DNA of 53,092 nucleotides from the NCBI GenBank assembly GCA_003696775.1, contig RFFS01000061.1:1-53092 (forward strand). The letters run 5' to 3'. Position numbers and translations under genes: made by a program. Below, one piece after another: positions 17,180 through 26,808 of this stretch. Position 1 is the stretch's first letter. Every line of letters begins with the position of its first letter. The stretch comes from Calditrichota bacterium (GTDB taxonomy: Bacteria > Calditrichota > Calditrichia > Calditrichales > J004). A model generated the notes under the pieces. That model was not told the origin of the DNA and did not search any database. It worked only from the letters and a program-made list of their open reading frames with translations.

Positions 17180-17929
17180 ATGTCATTATTAAAGGATAAA
17201 ACTGTATTCATCACCGGTGCCAGCAGTGGCATTGGTGCCGCCTGCGCGCGCGCCTTTGCCGCCGAAGGCTGCCGATTGATTTTACTGGCCCGGCGCGGAG
17301 AGCGGCTGGCGGCTTTAGAGGCGGAACTCAAGGTGCCGGTGCGTACCATTACGGCGGATGTGCGTGACCGGAAAGCGCTGGAAACAGCCCTGAAAAGTGT
17401 CGATGAAGTGGATGTGTTGGTCAATAACGCCGGACTGGCTCTCGGTACGGATAAACTGCACGAAGCCGCTCCCGAAGACCATGATACGATGATCGATACC
17501 AATGTGAAAGGAGTCTTGAATATCAATCGCATCCTGACACCGCGTATGATCCGGCGCGGACACGGCGATATCATTCATATCGGGTCCATCGCCGGCCATG
17601 AGGTGTATCCCGGCGGGTCGGTTTACTGTGCTTCCAAGCACGCCGTGGATGCCCTTGTTAAGGGTTTACGCATGGATGTGGTGGATACGCCGCTGCGGGT
17701 GTCATCCATCGATCCGGGGTTGGTGGAAACGGAATTCAGCGTGGTGCGTTTTCACGGGGATGCGCATCGGGCCGACCAGGTCTATCGGGGGCTGGAACCG
17801 TTGATTGGTGATGATATAGCGGCGATCGCTGTGTTCATCGCTTCACGACCGCCTCATGTTCAGATTGCCGATGTGGTGGTTTTCCCTACGGCGCAGGCCT
17901 CGGCCACGGTGGTCCATCGTTCCGAATAA
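17180..17929 (+). CDS. Short-chain dehydrogenase/reductase (YdfG-like)
   Basis: A 249-residue classical SDR when started at the ATG at 17180. The track opens at a TTG at 17150, but MSLLKDKTVFITGASSGIG is the natural family start and GCGAGG precedes it. TGASSGIG is the nucleotide loop, NNAG the structural motif, Ser in GSIAG and YCASK (Tyr-x-x-x-Lys) the catalytic residues. VNNAGLALG and DPGLVETEFS recall the YdfG / NADP-dependent hydroxy-acid dehydrogenase group. Substrate unknown. The gene ends six bases from the convergent purC stop, with no room for a separate terminator. Confidence 0.9.
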   Translation: MSLLKDKTVFITGASSGIGAACARAFAAEGCRLILLARRGERLAALEAELKVPVRTITADVRDRKALETALKSVDEVDVLVNNAGLALGTDKLHEAAPEDHDTMIDTNVKGVLNINRILTPRMIRRGHGDIIHIGSIAGHEVYPGGSVYCASKHAVDALVKGLRMDVVDTPLRVSSIDPGLVETEFSVVRFHGDAHRADQVYRGLEPLIGDDIAAIAVFIASRPPHVQIADVVVFPTAQASATVVHRSE

Positions 17930-17935
17930 GCCTTC

Positions 17936-18994
17936 TCAGCAAAGGGTGTCCAATATCAGGTTCACCGATTCGATAATCCGTTGGTCACGCGGGCGGATAT
18001 CCGGCTCAAAGGGCAGACCGGTCAGATGTTGCAGGCCGAGTATGTAGCGAACGGCGATTTCACGGGCTTGTTCGGGGCTGAACTGCATGTTTTTGTTTTT
18101 CACCATGCCGCGGGCAAATTCCTTGGAAAAGCTCACCGGTTGGCCTTCGCGTTTGAGTACGGCGCCGTTATCATCCAAACGCCAAAAACGGGATGAATCC
18201 ATGGTATAAACTTCATCGGCCACCACAATCTGTCCGGCGCTGTTCACGCCGTGTTCGGTTTTGGTATCCACAAGGATCATCCCTTTTTCCCGTACATACT
18301 GACTGATGATACCGAAGGCCATCAGCGAGGCGTTGCGTATTTGGATATGCTGGTCACGGGTACATATATGATGTTCAAATAAATAATCCGGAGAAACAGT
18401 CATATCGTTTTTATCCTTGGTGGAGGGTGTGTCCAGCGGATAGGGCAGGGGGCCGTTTTCTTGCAGCGTGGATACTTCCAGCACATGTCCCGCGTACTTC
18501 ATGGTTTCCAAACCGCGTTCCCGTGCCTTGAGCCAATGTTGATAAAGGGAAGTGGAGGTGCTGCTTTGGGCCATGTACATACGGATCACGTTTTCATACA
18601 TCACCAGTTTAAGATTTTCCGCCGGAATAACGGTGGAAGTGGGGTGCAGGCCGTCCACTTCAAATTGGGAAGTGCCCAACACCTCGCGAACCAACTTCAG
18701 CATGTGGTCATGATTGATGGCCAACACCTGATCCTTAAAGGGAATGGCGCCCCGGTTCACGTCGTGTGTACTGATGCGGTTGTTGCGAAACATCAGCCGC
18801 AAGGGGCGTCCGTCTTTTGTTTTCAGGTCCGGGGCAAAGACGGAATCGGACACTTTGCCTTCCAATACTTTGGCGCCTTTCAGCCGGGGTAGTTCGTTGT
18901 CTTCTATCATTTGGCGAATGGGGCGACCTTCATTAACACGGTCACCATAGGTTGTCACAAGGTCGCGTGCTTCGGCCTCGGTTAACAAACTCAT
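17936..18994 (-). CDS. purC: Phosphoribosylaminoimidazole-succinocarboxamide (SAICAR) synthase, long form
   Basis: A 352-residue enzyme of de novo purine synthesis that joins CAIR and aspartate with ATP. Diagnostic blocks are LEGKVSDSVFAPD near the N-terminus (the usual GKVRD block), LVDTKTEHG and DEVYTMDSSRFW. It is longer than the 237-residue Escherichia coli form and resembles the longer form seen in several FCB-type bacteria. It is the last gene of a run read leftward from the sigma-54 activator, following coaE by 25 bases. Confidence 0.93.
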   Translation of the reverse strand: MSLLTEAEARDLVTTYGDRVNEGRPIRQMIEDNELPRLKGAKVLEGKVSDSVFAPDLKTKDGRPLRLMFRNNRISTHDVNRGAIPFKDQVLAINHDHMLKLVREVLGTSQFEVDGLHPTSTVIPAENLKLVMYENVIRMYMAQSSTSTSLYQHWLKARERGLETMKYAGHVLEVSTLQENGPLPYPLDTPSTKDKNDMTVSPDYLFEHHICTRDQHIQIRNASLMAFGIISQYVREKGMILVDTKTEHGVNSAGQIVVADEVYTMDSSRFWRLDDNGAVLKREGQPVSFSKEFARGMVKNKNMQFSPEQAREIAVRYILGLQHLTGLPFEPDIRPRDQRIIESVNLILDTLC

Positions 18995-19019
18995 TAACTA
19001 ACTCCGTTTTTATTAAGAA

Positions 19020-19673
19020 TTATTTGACAATGGCGCCTTTACGTTGTTTTTGCCGCATCAGCTCCATCAGTTTTTGATGCACCTTTAGTGTGCGTTGTTC
19101 CAGATCCTCAAGCGTCCCGTTGTTGTCGATTACAAAATCGGCCCAGGCGGTTTTATCCTCGAGTGGAATTTGTTTGCCGACACGATCCAGAAATTGTTGG
19201 CGGGACATGCCGTCGCGTTCCATAACCCTTTTTTCGCGGCGACTCATGGAAGCGGTGACCACAATGATCACATCGAAATTACGTTCGATACTGATTTCAT
19301 AAATCAGAGCGGCGTCGATAACTATCAATGGATATCGGCCGGAAAAACGCGCTTTTTCCATTTCTTCTATGATGTTTTCCACCATGCGCGGGTGCACCAG
19401 TTGGTTCAGCCGACGGGTCTGGGTAATGTCCTTAAAGGCGCGTTCGGCCAGCAGGGCCCGGTTTAGCCGGCCACCGGCATCAAAAATATCATTGCCAAAA
19501 ACTTTTTTCAGATCGCGTTGCAGGGATTTGTTTTTGGCGATGGCTTTTTTGGCCATCTCATCGGCGTTGATGACCTTGGCGCCGCGTTTTTCCAGGATGG
19601 CGGCCACGGTGGATTGTCCGCTGCCGATGCCGCCGGTGATGCCCACGATCAGGGGATTATTATATTTTGCCAT
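19020..19673 (-). CDS. coaE: Dephospho-CoA kinase with atypical P-loop
   Basis: A 217-residue kinase for the last step of coenzyme A synthesis. VGITGGIGSGQSTVA is the P-loop region, INADEMAKKAI the substrate Asp region, LNQLVHPRM and VIDAALIYE further family blocks. The Walker A lysine is Gln here (codon CAA instead of AAA/AAG), while everything around it is intact. That lysine normally binds the ATP phosphates. Either this lineage tolerates Gln, or the enzyme is impaired, or there is a base error. The start is one base after the stop of the upstream subtilase gene. Confidence 0.9.
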   Translation of the reverse strand: MAKYNNPLIVGITGGIGSGQSTVAAILEKRGAKVINADEMAKKAIAKNKSLQRDLKKVFGNDIFDAGGRLNRALLAERAFKDITQTRRLNQLVHPRMVENIIEEMEKARFSGRYPLIVIDAALIYEISIERNFDVIIVVTASMSRREKRVMERDGMSRQQFLDRVGKQIPLEDKTAWADFVIDNNGTLEDLEQRTLKVHQKLMELMRQKQRKGAIVK

Positions 19674-19674
19674 A

Positions 19675-22600
19675 TTACCTCATAATTACACATTTTCCGG
19701 AACGACGTTGGCCGCCGATTTCCAGAATATACAAATAAACGCCCGCGCTGACCGGCGCGCCGTTATCATCTTTCTTATCCCATGCCACGCCGCCAAAGTT
19801 TACCGTCTCGCGCAGCGTTCGTACCACTTTTCCCCGCAGACTGTATATCACGATTTGTGCCTCTCCGGCGGGTAAACGGGAAAAGTAGATGGTCGTATTT
19901 TCCGGTTTATCCGGTTGCGGATAAACCCTTAATTTGTCCAGACTTGTAACGGCCTGAAACAAACTGATTTTTGAATTTTCGCGGATCGGGCGTCCCTGTG
20001 TGTCGTGCAGGTTGTTCAATTCGATCCAGGAAGCCTGTCCGCTGGCGCCGGAAAATGTCCGGGCATCCAGCGTCAACCGGACGCGGGTGGAATCCCCCTC
20101 CGGCAGGGTCGCTTCGCTGACCGAACCCGATGGCTGTACGGTATAACGGCTTACATCCGTTAATTCCGCGCCCCGCATCAACCCGCTGAATACAATTTCC
20201 ACGCTTCGGTTATCCACGGAATGACTCAAAACAAACGGCGCCCGGCCCGGCGTCCGGTATTGATAAACGACGCGACGCGCCCGGGAAGCCAGTAACATGC
20301 CGTCTTCGGCGCGGAATTCCTCCAGGAGCAGTGTGTCCGGCTGCTCCGTGGAAAAAGATTGTTCAAATGTAACCAAAATTTCATTGTCGTGCCCGCTCAA
20401 AACGACGGAACTTGCACTGTGGGCCCTGCTATTGAGATAAACACGGAAGTCAGCGGCATTTTGCGTCCGAAGCGGTTTGTCAAATTCGATGCGCACGCTG
20501 CGTTGATCCACATCCCTGAGGCGTATAATGCGCAACGGCGCGCGGATACGCAAAGAATCACTCAGGCCATAATAACTTTCCGGTATCGTTCGATTACGGT
20601 TCACCGCGGTTACGGCATATTGATATAAGGAGTCGCGTTGCAGCAGACTGTCTTTAAATACGGGCTGTGTAACGCTGTCGGTTACCGTCCATTCTCCGTT
20701 ATTCATTTTTCGATATATTTTGAAATAATCAGCCTGCATGGTGATCCAGCCAAGGGTGACGGCCGCGCTGTCGGTCATGTTTAATGTAACAAACGCCGGC
20801 GTGGCGGGACGATCGGCGGCATGCGCACTGTATCCGACGAGGGCATTGCCGGTATTAAAGTAGAAACCTTCGCTGCCCGTCCCGCTTAGATCGCTTATCA
20901 AAACGGTATTGGAACGCGCCGTTTCACTCAGCCATACCGCCTGCCAGTGGTTATCCACGCGTTCGAACAGATAGAGCCGGGGGAAAAAAGCGCAGAACAG
21001 GGTGGCGCGGCCGTTCAGGGAACGCACGGTCATGCCGCTGTCGAAATCGCGGGTATCGCTAAATCCGTAGAGAGCCAGGGTGTCGGTGCGCGTCAGCTTG
21101 CCGCCGGACATGCGGAATGTTTCCACCTGCCAGTAGCGGGCGTCGAATTCGTGCTCATAGTTGACATTCTCACTGGTATGGGATGCCACAACCAGCAGGC
21201 TGTCATCGGCGCTGATCATTTCCGTGGCATTGGGAAAGCGGCTATGGGTTACGTCTTTCAACTTATAGGCATTGTCGCCAGTGTTGCCGAAAACCAACAC
21301 ATCCCCGTCATAATCGCCATAAATGATTTCCGTGCGACCGTCTCCATCCAGATCGGCAAGGGCCACGCGGGGCACGCCCAGACGGTTGGCGCCTTCGGAT
21401 GTGTTTTCCAAAAAGGTGCTTTCCGTAAAGCTGTTGTCACCGACGCTTTCGAGTAATCGGTAACCCGCGTCGCCGTCTCGCACGATGATTTCCATGCGGC
21501 CGTCCCGGTCCGTATCCGCATAGCCCGCGCCCCAATAGTTGCTGGTATCCTGCCATATGAGCGTGGAGGGGAACGCGCCCGGTGTGTCGGCTTCAAATAT
21601 CCAACTTAGCCGACCATAGCCCAATAAGATATCCGACCGGCCGTCGCCGTCCACATCCCCGCCATCGCGGGGGATGGCTGAAAAGGAAGTTTTAAGGCGG
21701 AGTTCAAATTGACCGTTTTCAAATTCATAAATTTCCACCGGACCAAAGGCATTCTCCTCATCATAGCGGCTTAACATTACCTCCGGTTTGCCATCCCTAT
21801 CCAGGTCGAGGGTATGATCCAGATAATAACCGGCAGGCAGTGTCTCTTGCAGGGATTCAAAAGCACGCCATTGGTACGGATCCCCCATAGACAAAGTATC
21901 GGAGCCCATCACCGGACGGGCACGCAATCCCGCCCGATTTACGGCGGATACCTTAAAAGTATAACGTCCCGGATAACTTGTGCCGTCCAGCTTGATGCGC
22001 TGTATGGTGCTCTCATAGGGCGAGGTAACACGCGTGGAATCGCCATTGGCGTGGAACAGGGTTACATCACCCACCGCCACGTCGGAAGTGTTGAAGGTGA
22101 TCAGCGTGGCTTCCGATCGACCGTCAAGCAGCGGTGTAACGGCAATCCGGTTGATAACCGGCGCGGTGCGATCCAGATGAAAAAATCCATGACGCTCCAA
22201 TAGGGAACCGTCTTGCAATTGTACCCTGAGGCGCAAACCGTACGTGGTATCGGCAAGCGTGTGCGCGGGGAGCCGGGCGATGGTGTCCTGCCAGGCCTGG
22301 CGTCCGGTAACCTCGACGATATCCTGCCAGTTTTCCGGCGTTTCGCCGATACCGTAGGATAAGACATAGGAAGATAAGTCCGGATGCAGGATGGTGGCGG
22401 TAATGGCGATGGTGTCTTCCGCCACGGCGCTGTTAATGGCCGGGGACTCGATACGCAACGTGGCGGCATAAGGTACCCGCAGTGCTTTACCGGCATTCAG
22501 GCGACCGGCGCCGCTGTAGGCATCCCAGCCATTGAACAAGATATCGTCGCTGGCGGAGGTGATGATATGGCGGATTTCCTCCGGGGTTAAAGTGGGATGG

Positions 22601-23775
22601 ATGCTGTATATAAGAGCCGCCGTGGCGCTGACCAGAGGCGCGCTGAAGGATGTACCGTTAAGCGTGTTGTAACCACCACCGGGCGCGGTGCTGATCAGAT
22701 CGGTTCCCGGGGCCAGCAGGTCAACGGAGGTTCCGTAATTGGAAAAACCGGCCAGTCCGTCCTGAGGGGTGGAAGCGCCCACGGAAATAACTTCCGGCAG
22801 GCCCGATGGGAAATGTATCTGATCCGTGGCGCTGTTTCCCGCCGAGGCGATGCAGATTACGCCCCGGGCGCTGACATAACGGATCACATCTCTCAAAAAA
22901 CGAGACAGGGCGGTGTCGCCAAAGGACATGTTTACCACCCGGGCACCGTTGTTAAGCGCGTAAAAGAGCGCGCGGGCCACATCATCTTCCTCGAGATAAC
23001 CGGAAGCGGTACCGGCGCGCAGCGGCATGATGCGCACGCCCGGCGCCAGGCCGCTGATCCCCCTGCCGTTATTCGCCGTGGCGGCAATCAAACCGGCGAC
23101 TTCAGTGCCGTGGCCGCCGCTGAATTCATCCATGGGTCGGTTGTCGGGGGTGGTGTAATCCCCGCCGTCCGGAAAGCGCGGCGCGTCGGTAAAATCCCAG
23201 CCGATCACATCATCCACAAAGCCATTGCCGTCATCATCCTTGTCGTTGATGTCACCCGGGTCAAAACGGCCGTTCCCGTTGATATCCTCGGCGATGTTGA
23301 TCCATAAGGCGTCTTGCACATCGGGGTGCTCATAATCCACGCCCGTATCGATAATACCCACCACCACATCCGGGCTGCCGGTGGTTACCTGCCAGGCCGA
23401 AGGCGCGTTGACCTTTTCCAAATACCATTGTTGTGCGCTGAGGGAGTCCGCGCTATACGGCTCCACCTTAAAATGCCCCACCTGTTCGCTGTAATCGCTC
23501 CAGCCGGCGGCATCCAGAGCGTTGATCAGACCACCGGGCGCCCGCTCTATGATCAGCCAATGATCAAACGGCGTGTCGCCCCTGTAACGTAAATGCGTTT
23601 CGGAAACACGCATGGCCTCAACGGCCTGCGCGGATACCGGCCATGCGAGCTGAGCAAAATCTTTTTGCAGGAGGGCACGCTTGTTTTTATAGCCGTCTGG
23701 TGTCAGGTGCACAAAACGGGCCTGTCCCCAAATTACCGTGATGCTGAATAATAATGCTGTAAATAAACGTGACAT
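19675..23775 (-). CDS. Secreted subtilisin-like protease with FG-GAP repeats and sorting-domain-like C-terminus
   Basis: A 1366-residue S8 peptidase. It has a signal peptide (1-17), an inhibitor-like propeptide, and the catalytic domain with Asp143 (GIIDTGVDYEHPD), His222 (GGHGTEVAG) and Ser376 (NGTSFSAPLVSA). An insert, INGNGRFDPGDINDKDDDGNG, is rich in calcium-loop-like Asp. After an Ig-like region come FG-GAP/VCBS-type repeats (DVDGDGRSDILLGYG, DLDGDGRTEIIYGDYDGD), a fibronectin III-like segment and further beta domains. The last 85 residues (RVYPQPDKP ... AGVYLYILEIGGQ ... GKCVIMR) resemble a type IX secretion/FlgD-Ig C-terminal domain. It is probably surface-exposed or released. In a run between the TPR gene and coaE. 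Confidence 0.92.
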   Translation of the reverse strand: MSRLFTALLFSITVIWGQARFVHLTPDGYKNKRALLQKDFAQLAWPVSAQAVEAMRVSETHLRYRGDTPFDHWLIIERAPGGLINALDAAGWSDYSEQVGHFKVEPYSADSLSAQQWYLEKVNAPSAWQVTTGSPDVVVGIIDTGVDYEHPDVQDALWINIAEDINGNGRFDPGDINDKDDDGNGFVDDVIGWDFTDAPRFPDGGDYTTPDNRPMDEFSGGHGTEVAGLIAATANNGRGISGLAPGVRIMPLRAGTASGYLEEDDVARALFYALNNGARVVNMSFGDTALSRFLRDVIRYVSARGVICIASAGNSATDQIHFPSGLPEVISVGASTPQDGLAGFSNYGTSVDLLAPGTDLISTAPGGGYNTLNGTSFSAPLVSATAALIYSIHPTLTPEEIRHIITSASDDILFNGWDAYSGAGRLNAGKALRVPYAATLRIESPAINSAVAEDTIAITATILHPDLSSYVLSYGIGETPENWQDIVEVTGRQAWQDTIARLPAHTLADTTYGLRLRVQLQDGSLLERHGFFHLDRTAPVINRIAVTPLLDGRSEATLITFNTSDVAVGDVTLFHANGDSTRVTSPYESTIQRIKLDGTSYPGRYTFKVSAVNRAGLRARPVMGSDTLSMGDPYQWRAFESLQETLPAGYYLDHTLDLDRDGKPEVMLSRYDEENAFGPVEIYEFENGQFELRLKTSFSAIPRDGGDVDGDGRSDILLGYGRLSWIFEADTPGAFPSTLIWQDTSNYWGAGYADTDRDGRMEIIVRDGDAGYRLLESVGDNSFTESTFLENTSEGANRLGVPRVALADLDGDGRTEIIYGDYDGDVLVFGNTGDNAYKLKDVTHSRFPNATEMISADDSLLVVASHTSENVNYEHEFDARYWQVETFRMSGGKLTRTDTLALYGFSDTRDFDSGMTVRSLNGRATLFCAFFPRLYLFERVDNHWQAVWLSETARSNTVLISDLSGTGSEGFYFNTGNALVGYSAHAADRPATPAFVTLNMTDSAAVTLGWITMQADYFKIYRKMNNGEWTVTDSVTQPVFKDSLLQRDSLYQYAVTAVNRNRTIPESYYGLSDSLRIRAPLRIIRLRDVDQRSVRIEFDKPLRTQNAADFRVYLNSRAHSASSVVLSGHDNEILVTFEQSFSTEQPDTLLLEEFRAEDGMLLASRARRVVYQYRTPGRAPFVLSHSVDNRSVEIVFSGLMRGAELTDVSRYTVQPSGSVSEATLPEGDSTRVRLTLDARTFSGASGQASWIELNNLHDTQGRPIRENSKISLFQAVTSLDKLRVYPQPDKPENTTIYFSRLPAGEAQIVIYSLRGKVVRTLRETVNFGGVAWDKKDDNGAPVSAGVYLYILEIGGQRRSGKCVIMR

Positions 23776-23831
23776 GAGCCCGTAAACAGGTAAATGGTTG
23801 TTGATGACGGCGATGATCTTCCGTTTTTGGA

Positions 23832-24998
23832 TCAGCTTTGAATTTGTAAAAATTTATCCAGGAATGCGATTTTCTTTTTAAAACGCGGATTATCGGGTTC
23901 GCGATTGCACAGTTCCCCGAAAACATGGCGCGCCTCGTTGAATTTTTTTTGGGCGATAAGTATTTCACCGAATGTGGGGGTTATCAGGCTGGGATTGGTC
24001 ATGAGCTTTTCAATGGTCACCTCTTCTTCCTCGTCGTCGGCCGGGGCCATTTCGGACATGGCCGGAGGGGGCATGGTTTCAACCGGGATGGCGGGAGCTT
24101 CCGCCGCCGCTGTTTCGGGCAGGGATTCGGGCTCTTCATCGGCGCTCAACAACAGGTCATCTTCCGGCGATTCTTTTTGCAGTTCGTTGAGCAGCATTTC
24201 GGTCTCATCTACGGGAGGTGTCGGGGCCTCTTCAGGCGTTGCGGTTGCCTCTTCCGATATTTCGACGGTTTCATCGAGAATCAGATCATCCACTTCCAAC
24301 CAGTCGCCTTCATCGTCCGCCGCGTTCTGTTCCTCTTCCCCGGGAACAAACATGTCATCCATCAGCAGGGCGAAATCCTGGTCGGTTTTATCGAATCCGC
24401 TTAAATCCGGCTTTTGCTCCTTAGCGGGGTTTACTTCCAATAAGGGCTCATCGGCCAGCGGGTCCAGCAGATCGCTGTCGCTTAAATCAAGGATTTCCGT
24501 TTCATCCGGTTTGTCCGGCGTGGTTTCGGCGGCGGCAAGCGGTGTTTCTTCTTCCGGAATAAGAAGTGTATCATCCGTGTTTAAAAGCTCATCATCGGTT
24601 TCATCGACGGGGGCAACAGGTTCGGGTGCCGTGGGCTCCGTGGCGGCCAGTTGTTCCTGCAGGTCGTCATCATAGGGATAAAACATGCGTGCTTTTTTCA
24701 GCCAGTCCGTACTGAGTTGGCGCAGGCCTTCTTCCTTAAAAAACAGAGCGAGTTCCTTCATGGCGCGCAGATTGTTGGGGGCGTAGTTAAGCGCCCGCTC
24801 AAATTCGGCCCGGGCGTCGTCTTTTTTGTCCGATGCTTTGTAGCATAAGCCCAATACAAGATGGCCGTCGGCATAGCCTGGAAAACGCCGTACACCGGCC
24901 TCACACAGATAAAGAGCGTTTTTCACTTTGCCTTCTTCCAGCATTTTGGACGCGCGGGAGGCAAATAAAATAAAATCTTTTTCCATCACATCGGACAT
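23832..24998 (-). CDS. TPR protein with long acidic low-complexity linker
   Basis: A 388-residue protein with three or so TPR-like helical pairs at the N-terminus (about 15-120; ALYLCEAGVRRFPGYADGHLVLGLCY, DARAEFERALNYAPNN). About 200 residues rich in Glu, Asp, Pro and Ala follow (TDDELLNTDDTLLIPEEETP), then a final helical hairpin repeat (FGEILIAQKKFNEARHVFGELC). No signal peptide or TM helix. TPRs are protein-protein interaction modules; the charged spacer suggests a flexible scaffold. It lies 18 bases behind lptE and 56 bases before the subtilase, so it may assist envelope assembly or secretion, by context only. Confidence 0.8.
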   Translation of the reverse strand: MSDVMEKDFILFASRASKMLEEGKVKNALYLCEAGVRRFPGYADGHLVLGLCYKASDKKDDARAEFERALNYAPNNLRAMKELALFFKEEGLRQLSTDWLKKARMFYPYDDDLQEQLAATEPTAPEPVAPVDETDDELLNTDDTLLIPEEETPLAAAETTPDKPDETEILDLSDSDLLDPLADEPLLEVNPAKEQKPDLSGFDKTDQDFALLMDDMFVPGEEEQNAADDEGDWLEVDDLILDETVEISEEATATPEEAPTPPVDETEMLLNELQKESPEDDLLLSADEEPESLPETAAAEAPAIPVETMPPPAMSEMAPADDEEEEVTIEKLMTNPSLITPTFGEILIAQKKFNEARHVFGELCNREPDNPRFKKKIAFLDKFLQIQS

Positions 24999-25016
24999 GG
25001 GTAAATACTCCTCGGA

Positions 25017-25505
25017 TTACCAACCACTTAATGTTGTATTAACTATATCCTCGACGATAATTTCCAGGGCTTCATCCACGGCGGCGTCTATTTCATCCTG
25101 CCCGGCGTCGGCGGATAACAAAGCGTAGGCCGAAAATGTTTTATCGTAAAGCTTTTTGGACATGCGCACATCGTCCGCGCGCACCTTGATGTTTACCGTC
25201 AGACGGTATTCGGCCACGGTTTCACCCGGTTCGATGGCCTGTTCCGTGCGTTGGACGGATTGCACGCTGCCTTTGAGGATGATGTCGGCGCGACCGGCAT
25301 CGGTAACAGCCAGGGTGTTGTCTTCCACAAAACCGTTTAAGATGCTGTCGGTCACCTTTTCGCGGATGCCGGGCCAGGCGCTGCGGTCGTCAAACAGGGG
25401 CACGGCCACCGTTTTAAGGTGCGATGGCAGGGCGCCTTTAAAGGAATAAAAGCCGCAGGCCTGCCATAATACGCCGATCAGGATCAGGAAAAGGAATTTT
25501 CTCAT
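25017..25505 (-). CDS. lptE: LptE-like outer-membrane lipoprotein
   Basis: A 162-residue lipoprotein. MRKFLFLILIGVLWQACGFYSF has lipobox QAC with Cys17 followed by GFYSFKG, and LPSHLKTVAVPLFDDRSAWPGIREKVTDSIL is the typical LptE-family pattern of a strand, a short insertion and an amphipathic helix. LptE normally plugs the LptD barrel that exports lipopolysaccharide; lptD is not in the window. Its first four bases overlap the activator stop, which ties its expression to that gene. Divergent LptE proteins are hard to separate from other small lipoproteins, but the CGFYSF start is a good sign. Confidence 0.78.
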   Translation of the reverse strand: MRKFLFLILIGVLWQACGFYSFKGALPSHLKTVAVPLFDDRSAWPGIREKVTDSILNGFVEDNTLAVTDAGRADIILKGSVQSVQRTEQAIEPGETVAEYRLTVNIKVRADDVRMSKKLYDKTFSAYALLSADAGQDEIDAAVDEALEIIVEDIVNTTLSGW

Positions 25506-26683
25506 AATCCGTATTCTTTGATTTTACGATAAAGGGTGCGCTCGCTAATTTGTAGGGCGCGGGCGGTTTTACGACGGCTGCCGCCAAATCGGTTCAGGGT
25601 TTCCTTAATCAGTTCGCGTTCCATGCCGGCCAGTGTGGTCGGTTTTACCGCGTTGTCGTCGGCTTTAAAAGAAGAGGCGTCCTGTTCCGACATAAATCCG
25701 AGTGGCTGTGGCGGTGCCGCGGGCAAATTGCGGTTCATCTGACTTTGCATAAAGGCGCTGAACATCTGCTTCAGTTCGGAAATATCCAGTTTCAAAGCGA
25801 TCAACGTGCGGTAGATCAGTTCACGCTCCACCTGTTCCGGTGTTTTGTTAACCGGCATGGGCAATTGATCACCGGTTCCGGCGCTGAAGCCGTTATTCAT
25901 TTGCAGTGTGCTGCGTACATAATCCGGGCGGATCACCCCGCCGTGATTGAGAATGATGGCGGTTTCCACAAAATTACGCAATTCCCGCACATTGCCCGGC
26001 CAGTCAAAACGCACCATCAGCTCCACCGCTTCCGGGGAAAAACCTTTAAAATTGATTCGGTTTTTATCCGCGAACTGACGGGCGAACAGTTCTATCAATC
26101 CCGGTATATCTTCCCGGCGTTCGCGCAGGGGCGGTATATATAAAGTGATGGCCTTCAGCCGGTAGTAGAGGTCCCGGCGGAACTGGTTTTCCTGAACAGC
26201 CTGTTCCAGATTGCGGTTGGTGGCGGCAATCACGCGTACATCCACTTTTTGAATTTCCGTGCCGCCCACGCGCATAAATTCCGATGTTTCCAGCACGCGT
26301 AGCAACTTAACCTGAGTGTTCAACGGCATCTCACCAATTTCGTCGAGAAAAATGGTGCCTTTGTCGGCCATCTCAAAATAGCCTTTTTTGCGGCCGATGG
26401 CGCCGGTAAACGATCCTTTTTCATGGCCAAATAATTCGGACTCTAAAATGCCTTCCGGTATGGCGCCGCAGTTCACGGATACCAATGAACGGTTTTTACG
26501 CCCGCTCAATCGATGGATGGCGTTGGCCACCACTTCCTTCCCCGTGCCGCTTTCGCCGATAATCAATACGGATAGCTCCGTGGGCGCCACCATGGCGATG
26601 GTTTGCAGCAATTCTTCCACCTTGGGGTGTCTGCCGTAAAAACCGGTGATCTTTTGAAGTTCTTCTATGGAAATGTTATGCAT
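25502..26683 (-). CDS. Sigma-54 activator without N-terminal sensor domain
   Basis: A 393-residue AAA+ bacterial enhancer-binding protein. After about 15 residues it goes straight into the AAA+ domain: GESGTGKE (Walker A), GSFTGA (the sigma-54 contact loop, normal), IFLDEIGEM (Walker B), and LRVLETSEFMRVGG. The C-terminal helix-turn-helix of the Fis type is SRRKTARALQISERTLYRKI. There is no receiver, GAF or PAS domain, so activity must be set by a partner protein, by expression or by a ligand of the AAA+ domain, as for PspF. It heads a leftward run with lptE and faces a sigma-54-like promoter in front of wlbA. Confidence 0.93.
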   Translation of the reverse strand: MHNISIEELQKITGFYGRHPKVEELLQTIAMVAPTELSVLIIGESGTGKEVVANAIHRLSGRKNRSLVSVNCGAIPEGILESELFGHEKGSFTGAIGRKKGYFEMADKGTIFLDEIGEMPLNTQVKLLRVLETSEFMRVGGTEIQKVDVRVIAATNRNLEQAVQENQFRRDLYYRLKAITLYIPPLRERREDIPGLIELFARQFADKNRINFKGFSPEAVELMVRFDWPGNVRELRNFVETAIILNHGGVIRPDYVRSTLQMNNGFSAGTGDQLPMPVNKTPEQVERELIYRTLIALKLDISELKQMFSAFMQSQMNRNLPAAPPQPLGFMSEQDASSFKADDNAVKPTTLAGMERELIKETLNRFGGSRRKTARALQISERTLYRKIKEYGL

Positions 26684-26712
26684 GGATGGTTACGTATCCG
26701 ATTGTTTGCGCT

Positions 26713-26724
26713 CTGTTATAACAG
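26713..26724. promoter_or_regulatory. Perfect 12-bp dyad CTGTTATAACAG, candidate activator site
   Basis: A perfect palindrome in the spacer between the activator gene and wlbA. Its centre is about 100 bases upstream of the start point predicted from the -24/-12 element at 26793, the usual distance for a sigma-54 activator site. The adjacent divergent activator is the obvious candidate ligand; that is inference. Confidence 0.4.
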
Positions 26725-26792
26725 TAAAATGAAATGTAGGGATTAATTAAACGCAATTCAACGCGGGAAAAAATGTTTCGTTGCATCGGGCA

Positions 26793-26808
26793 TGGCATGG
26801 ATATGGCT
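26793..26808 (+). promoter_or_regulatory. Sigma-54-like -24/-12 promoter for wlbA-wlbB
   Basis: TGGCATGGATATGGCT matches the -24 half (TGGCAYR) fully and four of five positions of the -12 half (TTGCW), with correct spacing between the GG and GC pairs. Predicted start is near 26819, leaving a leader of about 100 bases before the wlbA ATG. Confidence 0.5.

Noticed and set aside
23905-24675. 256-codon Ser-rich plus-strand ORF
   Set aside because: Antisense mirror of the acidic linker of the TPR protein; low-complexity Ser from Glu/Asp codons.
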